From Anaeramoeba flamelloides (Eukaryota > Metamonada > Anaeramoebidae): a DNA stretch of 64,000 nt. The stretch lies in contig JANTQA010000026.1 of NCBI GenBank assembly GCA_027625915.1, forward strand, positions 4,402,001 to 4,466,000, in the 5' to 3' direction. Below, in pieces: positions 23,408 to 33,713 of this stretch. The notes beneath the pieces were generated by a model. That model was not told the origin of the DNA and did not search any database. It was given only the letters and a program-made list of their open reading frames with translations. How positions within the stretch are numbered: position 1 is the stretch's first letter; each line of letters begins with the position of its first letter. The translations under genes were made by a program, and so were the position numbers.

Positions 23408-23818
23408 TTGTGGAAAAAAAAAGTGAAAGACGGTTTTTAATTGGGAACATTACTGAAAATGAAAGTTGAGATCAATTAAAAAAAGAATAAATAAAAAAAT
23501 AAAGACAAAATAAAGTAGTCAGCACAATAACAGTTTTTTTAATACTATCTTGTAGTAGGGGTTTTTCTTTGATTGATCAATTATTAAAAATTTGTTCAAA
23601 AAATTGACTATTTTAGCGATCTCCAAAACCACACCTTGAATTTCGATAAGAAAGTTGATTTAAAGTGTGTTTGTTATTTTGAGTAAAAATAATATAATGG
23701 ATCATTATTTGAATTTAATTGATTTCTTCTTTCAATTGATTTTACTTTTGGTTTTCTGTAATGTCCCCAATTAAAAACCGTGTTTCACTTTTTTTCCTGT
23801 TTCACTTTTTTTCCACAA
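23408..23818. mobile_element. inverted-repeat element with ACATTAC core (411 bp)
   Basis: Left arm TTGTGGAAAAAAAAAGTG, then GGTTTTTAATTGGGAACATT; right arm CAATTAAAAACCGTGTTTC and TTTTTTTCCACAA. The right arm carries a tandem duplication of the TTTCACTTTTTTTCC unit. The inner arm (TTTTTAATTGGGAACATTAC) is shared with the element at 30341-30798, while the outer ends differ. No coding sequence. Confidence 0.72.
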
Positions 23819-23834
23819 AGGATATTTTCCTTTA

Positions 23835-24285
23835 AGCTTTTTTAATTTTAAAAAATTAACTGAAATTTAAATAAATTATCTTTATACTTACAAATTAAAA
23901 AAAATAATAACCATGTTTTTTAGGTTTTCCAGAATTTAAAAGAATTGAGTAAAATGAACGATTTTACTACAGTTAGTTACACTTTTAAGACACAAACTTT
24001 CAACCAAATTTAAGGCACAACAAATATATCAAATTAAGTCATGAAATTTAAATAAAAGTAAAATAATTTGTAAACGAAAAAATTTCAAAAAATATCCTTT
24101 AATTCGCTTTTTTTTTTGCTTATTCAATTTGGTAAAAGTTTATGTTTTAAAAGTGTAACTAACTATATATTCTTTTGAATTCTGGAAATCTGCCATCAGT
24201 ATTTTTGAGTTTTCTGCTTATTTTGAAACATAGGCACTCTACGTTACTTTACATTACTCTACGAATTCCTAAATTTTTATTTAGA
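23835..24285 (-). repeat. two-hairpin repeat interrupted by a MITE
   Basis: Module A is split: TTCCAGAATTTAAAAGAATT...ACGATTTTACT lies before 23970 and TATTCTTTTGAATTCTGG after 24165, with a palindromic MITE between. A decayed module B precedes it. After it come GGCACTCTACGTTAC...CTCTACG and GAATTCCTAAATTTTTAT, the reverse complement of the LINE 3' stem joined to the TAGAGTGCC tail. Confidence 0.7.
23970..24165. mobile_element. TA-flanked palindromic MITE, diverged copy inside the hairpin repeat
   Basis: Starts CAGTTAGTTACACTTTTAAG and ends AAAAGTGTAACTAACT, with TA at the left flank and TAT at the right. It has many substitutions relative to the 16703 copy (GTTAC for GTTTC at both ends), suggesting a subfamily or compensated decay. 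Confidence 0.75.
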
Positions 24286-25265
24286 AATTTCATTAAAAAC
24301 CTAAAAATAAGTTATTTATCTAAACAAAAATTCAGAAATTAGGACTGGAAGATGAAATTAGTTTCTTTATACATGATAAAAAAAAAATATTTTTTTTTTT
24401 TTAAATACAACATCTAAATGGGTTTTCAATAGTATACCTAAAGTTGGCTCAATTATGAAGGTATATTCATTGGAATTTTGTGAAAAATTTAAATTCGAAA
24501 TCGAATTTAATGACAAGTTTTGTTTATTGACCAATTTACTGAGAGCTTCATTTTCTTGATTATTTATGAAAATTTTATCAAAATAATTAATCTATTTTTC
24601 AAGAAAAATTTCATATTTGAACTTTTCTTTAAATAAAATTTTTTAATCAAAAAAAACAAAAAATTCCAAAAAAAAATTAGATAATTTATGAAAAATTTTA
24701 CAACAAATTTCAATTCATAATTTAAAATAGACTTAAAATCCCAATGAACCTACCTTCATAATTATGCCAACTTTAGGTATAATATTGAATAGTAAATTAG
24801 ATAATGTCTTGGAATAAGAATAAAAAAAAATAGGGAGATTATCCTTGGAACACAAGTATTTTGGATCTGGGAAATATATTTTTTTTCGAGTTTCTTGTAC
24901 ATTAATTTTTTGAAATAAAAACAAGCACCACCCTTTTCTCATTTTATCAAAAATTCTTCAAATATACAAAAAAAATTCAAACTAAAATCTTAAAAACCTA
25001 TTTATAAAACAATTTTGAACTTTTTTATTCAGATAAATTTTACTTTTTTGTTATTACTATTCACTTTATAAACTTAGAATATAATTTTTTTTTTCAAATT
25101 TTTACTAAAATATTGACGTCACAAGTTAAATAATGGAAATTCTCAAAAACTACTTGTCTTGTATTTGAGATCTAACAAATAGATCAAGTTGTTTTTGACA
25201 TTTTGGAGTTTTTCGAGATGCAAGTTTTTATTTTTTTTTAATTGTTACGAAATCAATTTCTACCT
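24286..25265. other. intergenic, upstream region of the NUS1-like gene
   Basis: No gene recognised. A short stretch near 24440-24500 (AAAGTTGGCTCAATTATGAAGGTA) returns in reverse near 24745-24780 (TACCTTCATAATTATGCCAA), forming a foldback about 300 bases across; it may be another decayed inverted-repeat element. Confidence 0.45.
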
Positions 25266-26387
25266 ATGAAAATTGAATATTTTTATAAATTTTGTTATGT
25301 TTGTGTTCATTTTATATTCACTATAATGAGCATAATCAAAAAGGAAACAACAAACTTTCGTAACTTTATTTTTTCTTTCTTTATCAAATACAAGAACTTT
25401 ACGACTGTTTCTCATTATGTGGCAGGCTTTCAAAAAAAACCAAAACACCTTGCTTTTCTTTTTGATGGGGACAAAATTGAAAACAAAACAAAAACCATTT
25501 CCAAATTAGTTGATCTCTTGATTTGGTCATACTCTGCACAAATTCCTTATATTACTTTATTTGATCGTGAAGGGAAAATCAAAAATTATAAAGCACAACT
25601 CGAAAAAGAATTTAACACCAAACTCAATAACATTAAAAAAAAAGAACACCAAGACAATAAATCAAAACGAACAATCCCTTTCAATTCAAATTCAAAATTT
25701 AGAGTCTTGTCGAATACAACAATGAAAGATTTCAAAAAAGATCAAGATAAATATCTCAATATCTTAATCCAATCAAAGGACGAGAAATTACAATTCAAAG
25801 AAGTCATAAAAGTTACAGAAAATTCCACTTCTACAAAAAAAGTCAATATTAAAAACAACCGAGTTGAACATGAAGAACAATTCAATTCTGGAAAAAAAAA
25901 AAAAAAAGAAGAAAAGGAAAATGAAAAAGAAAAAGAAGAAAATGAAGAAGTAGAAATTGAAAACGGAATTGAAATTATGGATGAAGTAAAAGAAAAAGAA
26001 AAAGAAAAAGAAAAAGAAAAAGAAAAGGAAAAGGAAAAAAAGAAGGAACAGGAAATCTTTGAAATTAATTTAGCCTCAGAAGAGCAAGGAAAAGAACAAA
26101 TTGTTGAAATTACAAAATGGATTGATTCATTAATCCAAGAAAACGAAATAACAAAAACCTTTATTCACGAAAACTCAATTAATAATATTTACCAAGAAAT
26201 TATTCAAACACCAGATCCAGAATTGCTCATCAAATTTGGGGCAGAGAGTAAATTGACTGAATTTATGCCTTGGCAAATACGCTTGACTGAATTATTTTTT
26301 GCAGGCAAATTCAATTCCTTTTCATATTATTGTTTTATTGAGTCACTCAAAAAATTTGCAACGATCCAAAAACGTTTTGGTAAATAA
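25266..26387 (+). CDS. NUS1/NgBR-like subunit of the dehydrodolichyl diphosphate synthase complex
   Basis: Intronless, 373 codons from the first ATG. Known members pair with the catalytic cis-prenyltransferase at the ER to make the dolichol backbone for N-glycosylation. Residues about 6-24 (FYKFCYVCVHFIFTIMSII) form one hydrophobic segment, as in the membrane-anchored N-terminus of the family. Then follow KKPKHLAFLFDGDK (58-71), LIWSYSAQIPYITLFDREGK (85-104) and, after a long insert, DPELLIKFGAESKLTEFMPW, IRLTELF and the terminus KRFGK, which carries the RxG motif needed by eukaryotic heteromeric complexes. The insert of about 150 residues between the two halves includes a Lys/Glu repeat tract (about 210-262), unusual for this compact fold. 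A DG pair sits where active partners have DGNRR, but the rest of that motif is missing. Identification is by motif order. Confidence 0.88.
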   Translation: MKIEYFYKFCYVCVHFIFTIMSIIKKETTNFRNFIFSFFIKYKNFTTVSHYVAGFQKKPKHLAFLFDGDKIENKTKTISKLVDLLIWSYSAQIPYITLFDREGKIKNYKAQLEKEFNTKLNNIKKKEHQDNKSKRTIPFNSNSKFRVLSNTTMKDFKKDQDKYLNILIQSKDEKLQFKEVIKVTENSTSTKKVNIKNNRVEHEEQFNSGKKKKKEEKENEKEKEENEEVEIENGIEIMDEVKEKEKEKEKEKEKEKEKKKEQEIFEINLASEEQGKEQIVEITKWIDSLIQENEITKTFIHENSINNIYQEIIQTPDPELLIKFGAESKLTEFMPWQIRLTELFFAGKFNSFSYYCFIESLKKFATIQKRFGK

Positions 26388-27239
26388 GACAAAATTGAAA
26401 AAATTTTCAATTATTTTTATCAATTTATCAGTAAAAATAATTTTTTATAAATTATGAACTATATTAATATTAATTCTAAAAATAGTGTTGATATAAATTA
26501 ATTTATTAATGTATATTCATTCATTTATATCGGCAAATAGACATGCATTTCGTGAATAATTATAAATAATAATAACTAATTTATTAGATTAAGAAATTAT
26601 TTTATACCACCCAGTATTATTTTATTTATTTCTCTTTTATTATTGTTTTTTTTTTTTTTTTGTCTGTTTTTTCATTTAATTCCTTTTAATTTTTTATTAA
26701 GGTACTTGCAAAAAAAGTGGGTAATTTTGTTTTAGATTTCAAATAATATTTCTCTTTTTGGAGTATTTCTATTTGTAAATTGATAATTTAAAATAAAGAT
26801 GAATATTACTACTAAATGAATTAGTATCTATTGGGTATTTTTATTATAAAATATATTTATCAAAATATTTCCAAAAAAATGTGAGAAATAAAAAACCACA
26901 CTTTTTTTGGAGAAAAAGATAAAGCCATTTTTGATAAAAAAAGGCGACAATCTAGTAAGGAAACAAACGATTTTTTAAATAATACAATACAGTTATAAGT
27001 TTTACCTTCTATTGAACATTTAATCGAGATTAAACATCTTAGGAAAAAAAAAAAAAATAAATAAAAAAAAAAAAAATCACCCTATTTTTTCTCTTTTAAA
27101 AAGTATCACATATAATTGAGATCAAAATCGAGAATATCTTTTATTAAGACAATGATTTGGAAATAAACAATTTTTAATTATTAGATTTTAATAATTAAAT
27201 AATAAATCACATTTTTTGATATTTAATGGATTAGTACTA
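26388..27239. other. intergenic, nothing recognised
   Basis: Downstream of the NUS1-like stop; A+T-rich with T- and A-runs (26645-26661; around 27045-27076). Confidence 0.4.
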
Positions 27240-27436
27240 CAATCATTTTGATTTTTAAGACACAAGCTTTCAACGAAATTTTTGGAACAAAAAATTCCCA
27301 ATTAAAGGAACAAAATTTAAATTCTAGTAAAAAAATTTGTGTTCAAAAAAATTCCAAAAAATGTGCCAACATTTGAGATTGTTTTGTGCCTTAAATTCTG
27401 TTGAAAGTTTGTGTCTTTAAAAACTGACCTGACTGT
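27240..27436. mobile_element. TA-flanked palindromic MITE, diverged copy (197 bp)
   Basis: Flanked by TA at 27238-27239 and 27437-27438. The left end CAATCATTTTGATTTTTAAG is more altered than the right end (ACTGACCTGACTG). Inner blocks CTTTCAACGAAATTT and TTGTGCCTTAAATTCTG identify the family. Its length equals that of the preserved copies. Confidence 0.75.
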
Positions 27437-27692
27437 ATCATGAATTCATCTATGTTTGAAGTGTATTACTATCGGACGCAAATCTTATTTGTTTTCAATA
27501 GTTCTATATGACTCGAAAAAATCTATTATAAATATAATGAAAAAAAAAATATACGATTCCTGAATAAGTGTTACAATTAAAAATTGCAAATTTATAAATT
27601 ATAATAATAATTACTTTACCAAAATTTAAAAAAGAAATATAACAAATAATATTCAAGTCTTTAATTATTTCCATTTCGAACTCCTAAAAAAA

Positions 27693-28095
27693 TTACAGCT
27701 GTTCCAAGGCTACCGTGTATTTTTATATGAATCAAATTTTGATGCTGATATAGATTTTTAAATCTAAGGATATGAGGATAAGAAAGCTCATATTGAAAAA
27801 AAATTTTCACAAATGAACTTATTTGAAAGATTTTTTTGTGATAAGATCAAAAATATTTTCGGTATTTCAAGAGAAACTTTTAAGTGGCATCTCAACAGAT
27901 TTTCCAGGTTTGAAGCAATTTAGGGATCTGAAAATTAATTTTTCTTGTATCAGAAAAAATTCTTGAATCTCAGCTCATTTAAGAATTTTTTTTTTTCAAT
28001 CTGAGCTTTATTATTCTCATATCCAACTTTTGAAAAATCTATATCAGCATCAAAATTTGATTCATATAAAAATTCACGGTAGCCTTGGAAAGACT
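27693..28095. repeat. inverted duplication of a peptide-coding segment
   Basis: Arms of about 110 bases face each other across a spacer of about 190. The left arm read forward encodes LFQGYRVFLYESNFDADIDF. The right arm, on the minus strand, encodes SFQGYREFLYESNFDADIDF followed by SKVGYENNKAQIEKK. The left arm continues into FERFFCDKIKNIFGISRETF, which looks helix-turn-helix-like. The arms have diverged, so the duplication is not an assembly mirror. I do not recognise the protein; a transposase remnant is the likeliest source. Confidence 0.6.
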
Positions 28096-28188
28096 GTTTT
28101 TGTTTAATTTTTTTAAATTTTATATTTATTAAATAATGAATATATAGTAACACTATGATAAATTATTATTGTTTCTCTTCTTTGTAAT

Positions 28189-28191
<3 letters not shown>

Positions 28192-28222
<31 letters not shown>
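28192..28222. repeat. poly-T run of about 31
   Basis: Homopolymer in a non-coding stretch. Confidence 0.9.
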
Positions 28223-28223
<1 letters not shown>

Positions 28224-28309
28224 ATACTTTCAATAAGTGAAAATAAATTGTTAATAATTATCTGAGTTTTATTTATTCAATTTTTAATAAAAAATAATTT
28301 TTTTTAAAA

Positions 28310-28500
28310 CTAATCTATTTTCTGAGATGAATTTTAGAAAGATATTTTTTTTCTTTTAAAACAGATTATTGATAATTCAAACGTTAAATTTGTAGCAAAA
28401 TTAGTTTTTTTTCTAAAATTCTTCAAATTTTTATTAAATACTAGAGATCTAATTTAAATTAGGAAATGAACTTTTAGTATTATTTTATGAATCAAATTAT
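28310..28500. repeat. anonymous repeat, partner at 10500-10690
   Basis: See the partner; similarity is centred on ATTGATAATTCAAACGTTAA. Same orientation in both places. Confidence 0.42.
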
Positions 28501-28839
28501 TAGATTTTTGTTTTTAGATATCCCAACTAAATTAATTAACATTAATAGCAACATATTATCTTTTTTAGAACTATCCCTCGTAGATACAAAAATCTTACAT
28601 GACTAACTTATAATCGGATTTAAGAAATCGGTGTTTCATTACAAAAGATAAAAAAAAAACAACGTATGTTATTGATGATATTTTCTAATAGTCACTTTTG
28701 TTGATACCAAGTTTCAAAAAATTAGTATTAGTTCATAAACCCCGAAAAGAAAATTATTTCTGTCTGAACAAATATTTATTCCAATTTTTTCAAAAAAAAA
28801 AAAAATAATTGATTCTCTTTTTTTTCTAACATAAAAAAA

Positions 28840-29740
28840 TTCTTTTATCAGATTAGAGATATTTTGGTCATTAATCAACATTACCAATTCCTTTTTACCA
28901 GGAATAGTAAGATAAAGATTTTTATTTCTATTAGTAAGATTCTTTCACACCAAAAAAGGAATTTATTTATTCAAAATATTTAAATATTCTTATTAGTTTT
29001 TTAAAAAAATAATAATAAACTTTAAACAATTAAATTCATCAATAAATTTTACTTATTAATTGTGTTTTTGTTCTAGAAGATAAGAAATTCAATTTTTCAA
29101 AATAAATTTTTCTTTGAGATAATTGGGAATTAAATAATTTTATCCTCGAAATTCAAAATCAATTTTTTTCTGACAAAAAAGATAAAAATTGTTATTATGA
29201 TTCCTACGAATAATCCAAACAATTTGTTAAAAAAAAAAATACAAAAATTTGAAAATACTTTACAATTTTTTCATTATTTGAAAAAGAGAAAATGACCTTT
29301 TTCAAACTTTAAAAAATAAAAACAATTAACTTAACAAATTCAAATTTAATTGATAAAACTTTTGTTATAAATCTATCAAAAAAAATTATAAAATTACATC
29401 TACCTCAATCAGTTTTATTTACTGATGTTTGAATTGGAATATTAATAATCTAAAATAAAAACAAATAAAAAATTTTCTTTCAAGTTCAATACTTTCCACC
29501 CTAAAACAAAAAATATGTTTTCCCATTAGCAAGCAATAACTTAATTGATATAAAAAATAATTCATTACTTTTAATAATTTATATTGGAAAGATTATATTT
29601 TAGGATTTCAAAAAATAGATATAAATTAATATATTGTATAAATGAGGTTACTCATCCATTTCATAAGCAAAAACACAACTTATGAAAAAAAAATTTTCCA
29701 AGATCTTTACAAGATCATATTATTTTTTAAAGAATAATAC
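28840..29740. repeat. anonymous repeat, partner at 56935-57610
   Basis: Colinear landmarks in both copies: TGGGAATTAAATAATTTTATCCTC against TGGGAATCAAGTAATTGTATCCTC; ACCTCAATCAGTTTT against ACCTCAATTAGTTTT; AAAAATATGTTT; CTCATCCATTTCATAAG against TTCATCCACTCCATAAG. Roughly three quarters identical by eye. No conserved reading frame. Confidence 0.55.
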
Positions 29741-30340
29741 TCTGTTAGAGTGTTATTAATAAATAATTCTTCTTGTTTTTTTTTTTTATTCTACTAAAAA
29801 TCTAATTGCAATTTTTCACATTTCTTTATTTGTAATTTAGTAATAGGTTCATTTAAATAATGTTTCTTTAAAGAAAAAAAAAAAAAAATTCTTTTATATA
29901 ATTCATTACATATAAAATCTTTAAAAAATTGACTCATAAAACTGTAATCATTAGACACAAATTTGTAGAAGAAAAACAATGATTTTATATTAAATCTTTC
30001 TGATTAAGATTTAATATTTATTACAATATTTTAACAAAAATTTTTGTTACCTTTTATTTTTTGATATTTTTTCTTTTAGAGTATTGAAAAAAATAAAAGA
30101 TATCATAATAATCGATGACAAACTTTTCATTTATTATTAAAATTGTTATATATTTTGTAAATATTTTTGATCAAATCCTATCTATAAATAGCCAAATTTT
30201 TTTATAAACCTTGTAATAAACCTACCAAAAGTTCATTAAAATAGGGTGTCTATAGAATACTCAAATAATTGTTTGATAAACAAAAGTAGATCAACTTATT
30301 TTGTAAAACAATAGGGTTATATATTGAGGTTTACTAGTAA
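29741..30340. other. spacer, nothing recognised
   Basis: A+T-rich; an open minus-strand frame at 29794-29979 is Phe/Lys-rich noise. Confidence 0.4.
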
Positions 30341-30798
30341 CTGTTGAGAGAAAAATGTTGGACACAGAAAAATAGTTGGACAGCATTTTTAATTGGGAAC
30401 ATTACTGAAAATGATTTTTAATTTCAATCGTTTGTGAAATAACTAAAGAAAATAACAATAATCTACTTATTAGAATAACCATTAATGTAATTCTACTTTT
30501 TCAAAACCTTATCTCTGATACCCGAAAGCAAGTTTAAAAAATACCATTTTCAGAATTAATAGTAAACTTTACTAGAACTTGGATTTTTGTTAAAATAGCA
30601 TGATCTACTTTAGTTATCAACCATTTAAATGAGTATTCTACACAAACCACAGATAAATGAACTTGTAACACCTTTAAACCTGAATTTATATAAAATTCAC
30701 CTAGTTATCAATAGGATTTGATTTTCAATTTTACTAATGTTCCCAATTAAAAAAGGTGTCCAACCATTTTTCTGTGTCCAACATTTTTCTCTCAACAG
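30341..30798. mobile_element. inverted-repeat element, ACATTAC core and CTGTTGAGAG ends (458 bp)
   Basis: Near-perfect terminal inverted repeats of about 75 bases. Left CTGTTGAGAGAAAAATGTTG, then GACACAGAAAAATAGTTGGA and AATTGGGAACATTACTGAAA; the right side is the complement, ending CTCTCAACAG. TAA flanks both ends (30338-30340 and 30799-30801), matching the 3-bp duplication of PIF/Harbinger-type elements, although a TA duplication plus one base is possible. High arm identity suggests recent insertion. Non-coding. Confidence 0.82.
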
Positions 30799-30801
30799 TA
30801 A

Positions 30802-31232
30802 TTAGGGAAATGATAATTTTGATTATTGTTTTTATCTAGATCGAATAGTGTTTTGAAAAAGTGAAAATTTAATTAATCATCATTCTAATAAATGTTAGTT
30901 ATAATTTTCGAAAGTTTGATTCTTAAATAAACGAAATTATGATCTTTAAGCAACTACAAAACAATTTTCCTAATATTCACAATTAAAAATCTTTTATAGG
31001 ATTTTTTTCATTTCTGGTATTTTTTTAAATATTTTTAATTAGAACAAGTATATTGACACTTTTAGACAATTTCCCAACCTCTCAAAGACTTTCAGTTCTT
31101 TTAACAGGTAAACACATTGTAAAAGGGAAAACTCTGTCAAAGACATGAGATTTTTTATGTTATGAATTCAATAAGAATCATTCATTTTTTTACTTTTCTA
31201 TCTCAATCAACAAAACTTTTCTCCAAATTCAC
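30802..31232. other. spacer upstream of the first HMG-box gene
   Basis: A+T-rich, with no defined promoter motif. Confidence 0.4.
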
Positions 31233-31871
31233 ATGACAAATTTGTTTGTAGATGGGCAAAAGGAAAAAACAAAGAAGGTGTTCTTCCCAGAACAAAAATT
31301 TCATTATGTACGAGATCCAAATTCACCAAACGATCCAACCGAACCTTTTGTTTATTATACACAACATATTTATGATGATATCTCAAAACAAAATCCTAAT
31401 TTAACAGTGACAGAATTAAGTTCACTTATTTCTCAAAAATGGAACCAACTTGGTGTTGGTCAATTAGTAAAAACTTTCATAATTTTACTGTTGTTCATCA
31501 AAAAACAAAAAAAATATTTTTTTTTTGATTAAACCTTTGTTTTTGTTTTTGTTTATTTCTTTTTTCCCCATTAGAACTATTTTGAAATGAGCCAAAAAGA
31601 TCACAAGCGTTATGAAAAAGAAAAAATAGAATATGAAAAATCAGGTGGAGAATGGTTTACTAGCTTGGACAATTTACTCATCGAACACAAACCAAAACAA
31701 CAGTATTTTAATCATGAATTGTCTCCACCCAACAAACCACAAAACGCATTTTTGTTGTATCACCAAAAGATCAGAAGAAAAATTCTTCACAAATTACCAG
31801 TCGAACACTTTTCTCAGCTTGCAGTCCTCAGTTCAAAAAAATGGAAAAAATTAAGCCTGAATCAAAAAAAG
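31233..31871 (+). CDS. double HMG-box protein, 3' exon not found
   Basis: Exon 1 is 31233-31466 (78 codons). Intron 31467-31574 starts GTAAAA and ends TTAG. Exon 2 is 31575-31871 (99 codons), ending at a likely donor AAG|GTAACA. Box 1 runs from about residue 30 (DPNSPNDPTEPFVYYTQHIY, LSSLISQKWNQL) into exon 2 (NYFEMSQKDHKRYEKEKIEY). Box 2 starts at SPPNKPQNAFLLYHQKI and SSKKWKKLSLNQKK and then breaks off at the donor. HMG boxes bend DNA; these resemble the non-sequence-specific HMGB type, so a chromatin role is likely. The missing exon should encode the YF...RYxxE part of helix 3; none was seen before the transposon at 32283. Without splicing the frame would run to TAA at 31949 and lack helix 3. 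The neighbour at 35480 is a paralogue. Confidence 0.8.
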
Positions 31872-31949
31872 GTAACAAACAAAAATCTTTTTTGCTTTTC
31901 TCTTTCTGATCCCAATTTGAAAAACAAAGACCCCAATAGCTTTTATTAA

Positions 31950-32282
31950 AATTTTCAAAAGCAAATTCAAATCAAAATTACAATTGTTTGGAATTGACTC
32001 CAACCTAAATCTGATGTTTTACTTAATTTTATGTTTAAGATAAACTTAAATTTTTCACTTATTGATCCAAATATTGTTATTTTGAATGAATTCGATTCAA
32101 TACTTGGCCTCTGCTTATTATCATGTCCCAAATTTTTTATCTTTTTATCTTCGATGTAAGATTGGGGTTAGTTTATTATTCTTTAAATTACACCAACCAA
32201 ACAATGTTGTTCACGAAAATATTTTAGCACTATCATATTTGTAGTGATCAAATTTAAAGAAACTCAAATGAACCAAAACCAT
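31950..32282. other. spacer or intron remnant
   Basis: Between the last recognised HMG exon and a TTAA-flanked element; no further exon recognised. Confidence 0.35.
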
Positions 32283-33713
32283 TTAAGGGTCTAACCACTA
32301 CGGTGAATTTCCTTCATCCCAAAAGAGTGAGTTATTCTCTAAAAATGACAATGTTTCATTGCATTTCTTTTGGTTGAATAACATCAAAGAACAAAAAAGT
32401 ATACTTTATGGGATCTAAATTTGAAAAAATTGCAATTGAGTAACAAAAAAAAATTCAAAGTATCCCAATTCCAAAAAAAAAAAAAAATGCAAATACTGAT
32501 AAATTCAAAAAAATCACAAACAATTTTTAGTTCAATTTCCATTTTTGTTTAAATCTTGTAAACTCTACTTTTAAAGCATTCCATTATAAAACAGTTCTTG
32601 AAAAAGAATTTTTTGAAAGACCAACTAATTTACAATGTTTCGTAACATTTAAATGAATGAAATGCTTTAAATCAAAGCCAAAGTAAAAAATTTTACAAAA
32701 TGAAAATGAAAATGAAAAATTTTCAAACATCTATTTGAATTTATCAGTAAACAAAATAAAAAAATCTAAAAGGCTTTGTAATTACAAAAAAACAGAGAAA
32801 AACAATAAAAAGTTTAAAAGAATCTTCTTTTTTGAAAGAAACATTTTCAAGAGAAAAAAAATTCAAATAAACAAAAAAAAAAAATTTCAAAGTTTCTCAA
32901 AAAAAAAAATGCAAATAAACAAAACAAAAAAATCTAAATGGTTTTGTAATTACAAAAATTCAAACAACAATAAAGAAAATTCAAATAATCTCAATTTTAA
33001 AAGAAATATTTTCAATAGAAAAAATCAAAAATTCAATTCACAAAAAACAGTTTCCTGATCTAAAAATAAACAAATAATAAAAAAAATTCAATGATCCCAA
33101 TTTCTAATAAAATGCAATTTTTGAAAAAAAAACAATTCCAAATTCACAAGATTTCTATGACAAAAAATTCAAATCATAGAAAAAAAAGTTTAAAAAGTAT
33201 GTCCCATTTACAGAAAAATTCAAAATTTGTAAAAAAAAATAATCTTGTTACTTGTTTTATAATTCCAAATTTTTAAATATCTTCAATTTGAAACAAATTG
33301 TTTTCTCTCAAAGTAAACACAAAATTGATTTAATTTAATCTAATTTGTGGTTATTTTGTAACACTCTATATTTGACAAAGTAAGGATTTTGAAACATTCT
33401 AAAGATATAAATAACTCTTTTGAAAAATGAAAAAAACAAAAAACCTAGATCTCAGAAAGTTTCCAAAGATCGACACTTCGAAACAAACATATTTGGAAAG
33501 TACAATTCATAACCATTCTAATTGGAAATTGACTATAGCTAATATGTCTTTTTTTCTAAAAATATGTCCTGTCTTTTCATTGTTAATTTTTAAAAATTTA
33601 TAATTGACCACCTTATGCTTTGCTTTTAATCAGAATTAGGCTCTTCAGAAAAATGACAAATTTTTTTTTCTATTTTAAATTAAAAATTTCCACCTTAATA
33701 ATTGTACCCTTAA
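32283..33713. mobile_element. TTAA-flanked element, GGGTC termini, long copy (1431 bp)
   Basis: Begins TTAAGGGTCTAAC and ends GTACCCTTAA. Homologous to 2210-2998, including TTTGACAAAGTAAGGATTTT at about 33373 and TTGGAAATTGACTATAGC at about 33523. Its greater length partly comes from an internal tandem duplication: AAAAAAATCTAAAAGGCTTT (about 32756) and AAAAAAATCTAAATGGTTTT (about 32924), a unit of about 168 bases. The Lys/Asn-rich frames at 32735 and 33091 lie in this duplicated A-rich DNA and are not believed to be genes. Confidence 0.65.

Noticed and set aside
32735-33276. Lys/Asn-rich ORFs as a repetitive protein gene
   Set aside because: They fall inside a TTAA-flanked element and its internal tandem duplication.
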